From positions 1 through 7,995 of the forward strand of contig JASHSZ010000661.1 in NCBI GenBank assembly GCA_030040815.1: 7,995 nucleotides of DNA, given 5' to 3'. A program made the position numbers and the translations under genes. Positions 5,321-7,995 of this stretch are shown in pieces. Within the stretch, counting starts at the first letter, position 1, and each line of letters begins with the position of its first letter. Under the pieces are notes generated by a model. That model searched no databases. It was not told the DNA's origin and was given only the letters and a program-made list of their open reading frames with translations. Origin of the DNA: Streptosporangiaceae bacterium. Lineage in GTDB: Bacteria > Actinomycetota > Actinomycetes > Streptosporangiales > Streptosporangiaceae.

Positions 5321-6348
5321 ACGACCTTGAGCGCCCCCGTGTCCGCGGACCGGGCAAATACGTCATAGGCACGCTCAAAGTCCGCGAACGCGAACCGGTG
5401 CGTGATGAGTTTCCGCGCGTCCAGTTGCTGGCTGGCCAGCAGCCGGAGGAGGGCAGGCGCCGAGTACGTGTCCACTAGCCCGGTCGTGAGCGTGATGTCC
5501 CTGGTCCACTGGTCTTCCAGGTGCAGCGCCGCGGGCTTGCCGTGCACGCCGATGTTTGCGATTCGCGCGCCCGGCCTGCCGAGCCGCATCGCGAGCTCGA
5601 AACTTTCTGGCTGGCCCACTGCCTCGATAACGACATCCGCGCCGAGGCCATCGGTAACCGATCGGACGACGGGCAGCGGATCGCCGGTCGCGTCGCTGAC
5701 CATAATGTCGGCCCCGAACCCCTTGGCGGCTTCGAGCCGGGCGTCCGCACGGTCGATGGCGACGATATGGCTCGGGCTGAACAGCCTCGCCCCCATCATC
5801 GCGGTCAGCCCTACCGGGCCGCATCCGATGACGACCACGACGTCACCTGGCCACACGCCCGCCTTCAGCACCCCGACCTCGTAGCCCGTCGGCAGGAGCT
5901 CGGACAGCATCAGCGCATCCTCATCGGCCACCCCGTAGGGCACGGGCTGGGTTGAGGTGTCGGCGAAAGGCACCCGGACGTACTCGGCCTGCGCGCCGTC
6001 GTACGTGTGGCCCAGTATCCAGCCGCCGCCACCGAGGCACTGACCGTAATGCGCCTCGCGGCAGTACCGGCAGCTGCCGCAGGCGGAAATGCTGGAGATC
6101 AGCACCCGGTCTCCTGGACCCATCGTGCGGACCGCGCTGCCCACATCGACAACCGTGCCTACCGCCTCGTGACCAAGGATCCGGCCGTCGCGCACCGACG
6201 GCACATCCCCGGCCAGAATGTGCAGATCGGTCCCGCAGATGCTGGTCGCCTCGACGCGCACTATGGCGTCGGCCTCGTGAGTCATCTCTGGATCCGGCAC
6301 GTCCGTCAGGGTCGCCTGCCCTGGCCTGTGGTACACCATCGCTCGCAT
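5308..6348 (-). CDS. Zinc-dependent alcohol dehydrogenase (medium-chain dehydrogenase/reductase family)
   Basis: The 346-aa length is typical of the family. Catalytic zinc ligands are visible as Cys38 (SICGTDLH), His60-Glu61 (GHE) and probably Glu150 (LSELLPT); the structural zinc site is Cys90, Cys93, Cys96 and Cys104 (CGSCRYCREAHYGQC). The Rossmann motif GCGPVG (175-180) and Asp199 at the end of the next strand (AIDR) point to NAD(H) rather than NADP(H). The substrate cannot be read from the sequence; an alcohol/aldehyde or polyol is likely. The ATG at 6348 has AGGAG about 7 bases upstream and lies 27 bp after the split-barrel gene, so it is probably the last gene of the CBS, split-barrel, dehydrogenase unit. 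In that context NAD+/NADH balancing under oxygen limitation is a reasonable inference. Confidence 0.93.
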   Translation of the reverse strand: MRAMVYHRPGQATLTDVPDPEMTHEADAIVRVEATSICGTDLHILAGDVPSVRDGRILGHEAVGTVVDVGSAVRTMGPGDRVLISSISACGSCRYCREAHYGQCLGGGGWILGHTYDGAQAEYVRVPFADTSTQPVPYGVADEDALMLSELLPTGYEVGVLKAGVWPGDVVVVIGCGPVGLTAMMGARLFSPSHIVAIDRADARLEAAKGFGADIMVSDATGDPLPVVRSVTDGLGADVVIEAVGQPESFELAMRLGRPGARIANIGVHGKPAALHLEDQWTRDITLTTGLVDTYSAPALLRLLASQQLDARKLITHRFAFADFERAYDVFARSADTGALKVVLSP

Positions 6349-6375
6349 CGGAGTGCTCCTACTCTCGCCGGTGGT

Positions 6376-6807
6376 TTATTCGACTGGCCTGCGCCTGATG
6401 CGCCTGCCGGTTATCCGAACGGGGGTGATGCGGATGAAGTGCTCGCGATCGCCGCCGGGCCACGGCTCCACTCCCGCCTCGAATGCCTGCGCTCGCTCCG
6501 ACTCCGAGTCAAGGTGGTGCGCCGGTCCCTGGACCAGGACGCTCCAGCCCTCGCGCGCCACCGGGTCGAAGTCATCGACCTCGAAGGCCACCCGGTACTC
6601 CGCGTGCGCGATACCGGTACGCAGATCCTCATCCGTTGAACCCTGCTGGGCGGTCCGGAACAAGATCGCGCCGTCGTAGAACTTGTAGTTGACCGGCAGG
6701 CAGGTCAGGTCCCAGCTGCCGGAAAACACCAGCCTGCCGATCCCGCCCGGCGCGATGAGCCGGATGCACTCGGCTTCGTCCAGATCTTCGAACACCACAT
6801 CCGACAC
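6376..6807 (-). CDS. FMN split-barrel (pyridoxamine-phosphate-oxidase-like) protein
   Basis: The 143-aa protein is a lone flavin split-barrel domain with LPVNYKFYDG, AILFRTAQQGS, EGWSVLVQGPA and GVEPWPGGDREHFIRI. It aligns by eye with residues 91-219 of the XRE fusion protein at 399-1064. Members of this broad family use FMN or F420 in small reductases or act as flavin or haem binders; the substrate here is unknown. The start is a GTG at 6807 with GGGGAGAG a few bases upstream; no ATG fits the N-terminus. It sits 41 bp after the CBS-BON gene and 27 bp before the dehydrogenase, consistent with one transcript. True pyridoxamine 5'-phosphate oxidase is unlikely given its short length. Confidence 0.88.
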   Translation of the reverse strand: MSDVVFEDLDEAECIRLIAPGGIGRLVFSGSWDLTCLPVNYKFYDGAILFRTAQQGSTDEDLRTGIAHAEYRVAFEVDDFDPVAREGWSVLVQGPAHHLDSESERAQAFEAGVEPWPGGDREHFIRITPVRITGRRIRRRPVE

Positions 6808-6848
6808 GGTGTCTCTCCCCTCGGTTTGCTGTGTCCAGCTTGCCCCAG

Positions 6849-7484
6849 TCAGCGCCGCGGGTAACTGAGCCGATCCCGGACGGCAACGACGCCGGCCACC
6901 CGCCGGACCTCGGCCAGCAAGCTGACCGCCACGTCCTCACTGTCGAGCGGACCCGCCAGCGTCACGACGCCAGACTCAACCGTCACAGTGAAGGCGAGGC
7001 TGTCTAGCACGAACTCGGACTCAATGACCCGCTTGATGATGTCAGTCCGGACATCGGCATCGGGACGGTCGTACTCGCCCAGCAGGTCTATCCGGCTTAC
7101 CACCCCCACCAGGCGCCCGTCGGAAGTCACGACCGGCAGCCGCTTAACGTGTCTGGCGTGCATTATCCGCGCTGCGTCGGCGATTGCCGCATCGGCGCGG
7201 GTGGTGATAGCCGGCGTGGTCATCAGCTCTGCGGCGGTCAAACCCGTGGCCTTCGCACGATCCCCGTGCCCCGGCATAAATCGCGGACCTGCTCCGGGCC
7301 CGGCAATCGCCTGCCGTACCAGCAGGTCATCCTCGGACACGACGCCGATCACGCGGTTATTGTCGTCGAGTACCGGGAAGGCACTGAACCTGCGCGCGCG
7401 CATCACCTGGACGATGTCCTTAAACCGGGCGTCTTTGCGCACCGCAACGACATTGCGCGTCATCACGTCACCGACGCACGTCAT
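6849..7484 (-). CDS. CBS-CBS-BON domain protein (second copy)
   Basis: The 211-aa protein has two CBS domains (about residues 6-57 with RVIGVVSEDDLL, and 87-138 with RLVGVVSRIDLL) and a BON domain (about 143-207, with ESGVVTLAGPL and VAGVVAVRDRL). It has the same order and nearly the same length as the protein at 1085-1726, including shared KRLPVV and EYDRPDADV/VYDRPDADI segments, so the two are paralogues. CBS pairs in this family probably sense adenine nucleotides. The linker between the CBS domains differs (GPGAGPRFMPGHG here). The ATG at 7484 has GAGGGAG about 10 bases upstream. It is the first gene of the unit leading to the split-barrel protein and dehydrogenase; its promoter should lie in 7485-7913, where no perfect DosR-like site is seen close to the start. 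Confidence 0.92.
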   Translation of the reverse strand: MTCVGDVMTRNVVAVRKDARFKDIVQVMRARRFSAFPVLDDNNRVIGVVSEDDLLVRQAIAGPGAGPRFMPGHGDRAKATGLTAAELMTTPAITTRADAAIADAARIMHARHVKRLPVVTSDGRLVGVVSRIDLLGEYDRPDADVRTDIIKRVIESEFVLDSLAFTVTVESGVVTLAGPLDSEDVAVSLLAEVRRVAGVVAVRDRLSYPRR

Positions 7485-7782
7485 GCCCGATCATCTCCCT
7501 CAACTATCCGCTCGTACCGAGCCTTGCAGCTCACCGAGCCGGCTAGTAGAGGCATTAGGCCCGGAACGATGCCGGCCATGGCCATGTCAACGGGAGGGAC
7601 CAACCCGCCTCTCGCGGATCCAGATCTCGCAGGTGTGCTGGCCTCGTTGAGCGCCAGTAGCTCCGCGACTCCATGTGTATCGGTCCCTCCCGCCACATCC
7701 ACACCACCGCTCGCACGCCGCCCGCCATAGGGCCGAAGGTCATTGCCGCTGCTGACCTTCTGCCTGCGGATCGCCGCCAGAC

Positions 7783-7797
7783 GGGACCGGAAGTCCC
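7783..7797. promoter_or_regulatory. Variant DosR-like inverted repeat with 5-bp spacer
   Basis: GGGAC-CGGAA-GTCCC has the same arms as the two boxes above, extended by a flanking C/G pair, but the spacer is one base longer. Its centre is 124 bp upstream of the rightward gene and about 306 bp from the CBS-BON start. The changed spacing makes DevR/DosR binding less certain. Confidence 0.4.
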
Positions 7798-7806
7798 GCC
7801 CACCTG

Positions 7807-7821
7807 AGGGCCCACGGCCCT
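7807..7821 (+). repeat. Inverted repeat AGGGCC-CAC-GGCCCT
   Basis: A perfect 6-bp stem with a 3-base loop in the leader region of the rightward gene. Its role is unknown. Confidence 0.3.
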
Positions 7822-7867
7822 GCCACGGCACCGCTGCCGGGCGGGACGCTCCGGTCAGACAAGTCCA

Positions 7868-7884
7868 CTGGCCGGGCCGGCCAG
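7868..7884 (+). repeat. 17-bp palindrome in the leader of the membrane protein gene
   Basis: CTGGCCGG-G-CCGGCCAG has perfect 8-bp arms around one base, 16 bp upstream of the AGGGAGA ribosome binding site. It may be an operator; a loop of one base makes an RNA hairpin of the full stem unlikely. Confidence 0.4.
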
Positions 7885-7913
7885 GGCCCGGAAGACCGCA
7901 AGGGAGAACCGCA

Positions 7914-7995
7914 ATGCGCAGAAGGACATTCGACGTGCTGGTGTCCACGGCCGGGCTGCTGCTAGCCGCCGTGCTCATCGTCGCCGGCGTGCTGC
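7914..7995 (+). CDS. Small membrane-anchored protein, N-terminal part (3' end outside window)
   Basis: The ATG at 7914 is preceded by AGGGAGA (7901-7907) at a 6-base distance, and the frame stays open to the right edge, giving 27 residues. They are MRRRTFDVL, then a hydrophobic stretch (about residues 12-27, rich in Leu, Val and Ala). The positive N-terminus followed by a hydrophobic helix fits a membrane anchor or uncleaved signal with the N-terminus in the cytoplasm. It resembles the start of a conserved actinomycete membrane protein often mis-named a ring-opening dioxygenase (LigA), which I recognise only from memory. It is divergent from the CBS-BON unit. No function can be given from this fragment. 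Confidence 0.65.
   Translation, partial: MRRRTFDVLVSTAGLLLAAVLIVAGVL

Larger units (their letters stand above)
7485..7913. other. Non-coding divergent intergenic region (429 bp)
   Basis: No convincing gene is found. The minus-strand open frame ending at 7481 overlaps the start of the rightward gene and has mixed third positions. The region should hold divergent promoters for the CBS-BON unit and the membrane protein gene. It contains a GGGAC-N5-GTCCC repeat (7783-7797), hairpins at 7807-7821 and 7868-7884, and a degenerate GGGACCAAC half-site at 7596. It may also hold remains of a decayed gene, but I recognise none. Confidence 0.5.

Noticed and set aside
6524..6535. GGTCC-CT-GGACC inverted repeat
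   Set aside because: It lies inside the split-barrel coding region, with everted half-sites and wrong spacing for a DosR-type box.
7596..7609. GGGACCAACCCGCC as a possible DosR box for the CBS-BON unit
   Set aside because: Only the left half matches; the right half keeps two of five bases, so it is not called as a site.
7481..7978. 165-aa minus-strand open frame whose TGA overlaps the CBS-BON ATG (ATGA)
   Set aside because: The overlap looks like translational coupling, but the frame runs antisense over the well-supported start of the rightward gene, has mixed third-position bases, no recognisable domain and no good start site.
1..7995. tRNA, rRNA, CRISPR arrays, insertion sequences
   Set aside because: No cloverleaf-like sequence, spaced repeat array, transposase gene or terminal inverted repeats were seen.

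Overview
The window is high-GC DNA with strong G/C codon-third positions, purine-rich Shine-Dalgarno sites and protein families typical of actinomycetes (universal stress proteins, CBS-BON proteins, FMN split-barrel proteins with an N-terminal XRE helix-turn-helix, and an N-terminal GNAT fused to an NDP-forming acyl-CoA synthetase). I cannot fix the genus. The gene set and two near-perfect DevR/DosR-type operator palindromes (GGGAC-N4-GTCCC) suggest a redox, hypoxia or dormancy stress island like the DosR regulon of mycobacteria and other actinomycetes.

Layout. At the left edge the 3' end of a universal stress protein gene runs rightward (to 310). It faces a leftward block across a short gap with two 21-bp-period direct repeats. 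The leftward genes, in transcription order from the right, form three probable units. (A) CBS-BON protein (7484-6849), small FMN split-barrel protein (6807-6376) and zinc alcohol dehydrogenase (6348-5308), with gaps of 41 and 27 bp. (B) A 904-aa GNAT/acyl-CoA synthetase fusion (5142-2428) with its own DosR-like box at 5201-5214. (C) Universal stress protein (2256-1768), CBS-BON protein (1726-1085) and XRE-split-barrel fusion (1064-399), with gaps of 41 and 20 bp and a DosR-like box at 2338-2351. A 429-bp non-coding stretch (7485-7913) then separates unit A from a rightward gene for a small membrane-anchored protein, cut off by the right edge.

How the parts may work together (inference): DevR/DosR-type activation would switch on adenine-nucleotide sensors (USP and CBS), flavin-dependent split-barrel proteins, a zinc dehydrogenase that could recycle NAD(H), and a protein-acetyltransferase-like fusion that could adjust metabolic enzymes to acyl-CoA status. 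The order CBS-BON then split-barrel occurs twice, in one copy with an added helix-turn-helix, which suggests an old duplication. No DevR/DevS gene lies in the window, so regulation by that pair rests on operator resemblance alone. I saw no tRNA, rRNA, CRISPR array or mobile element.
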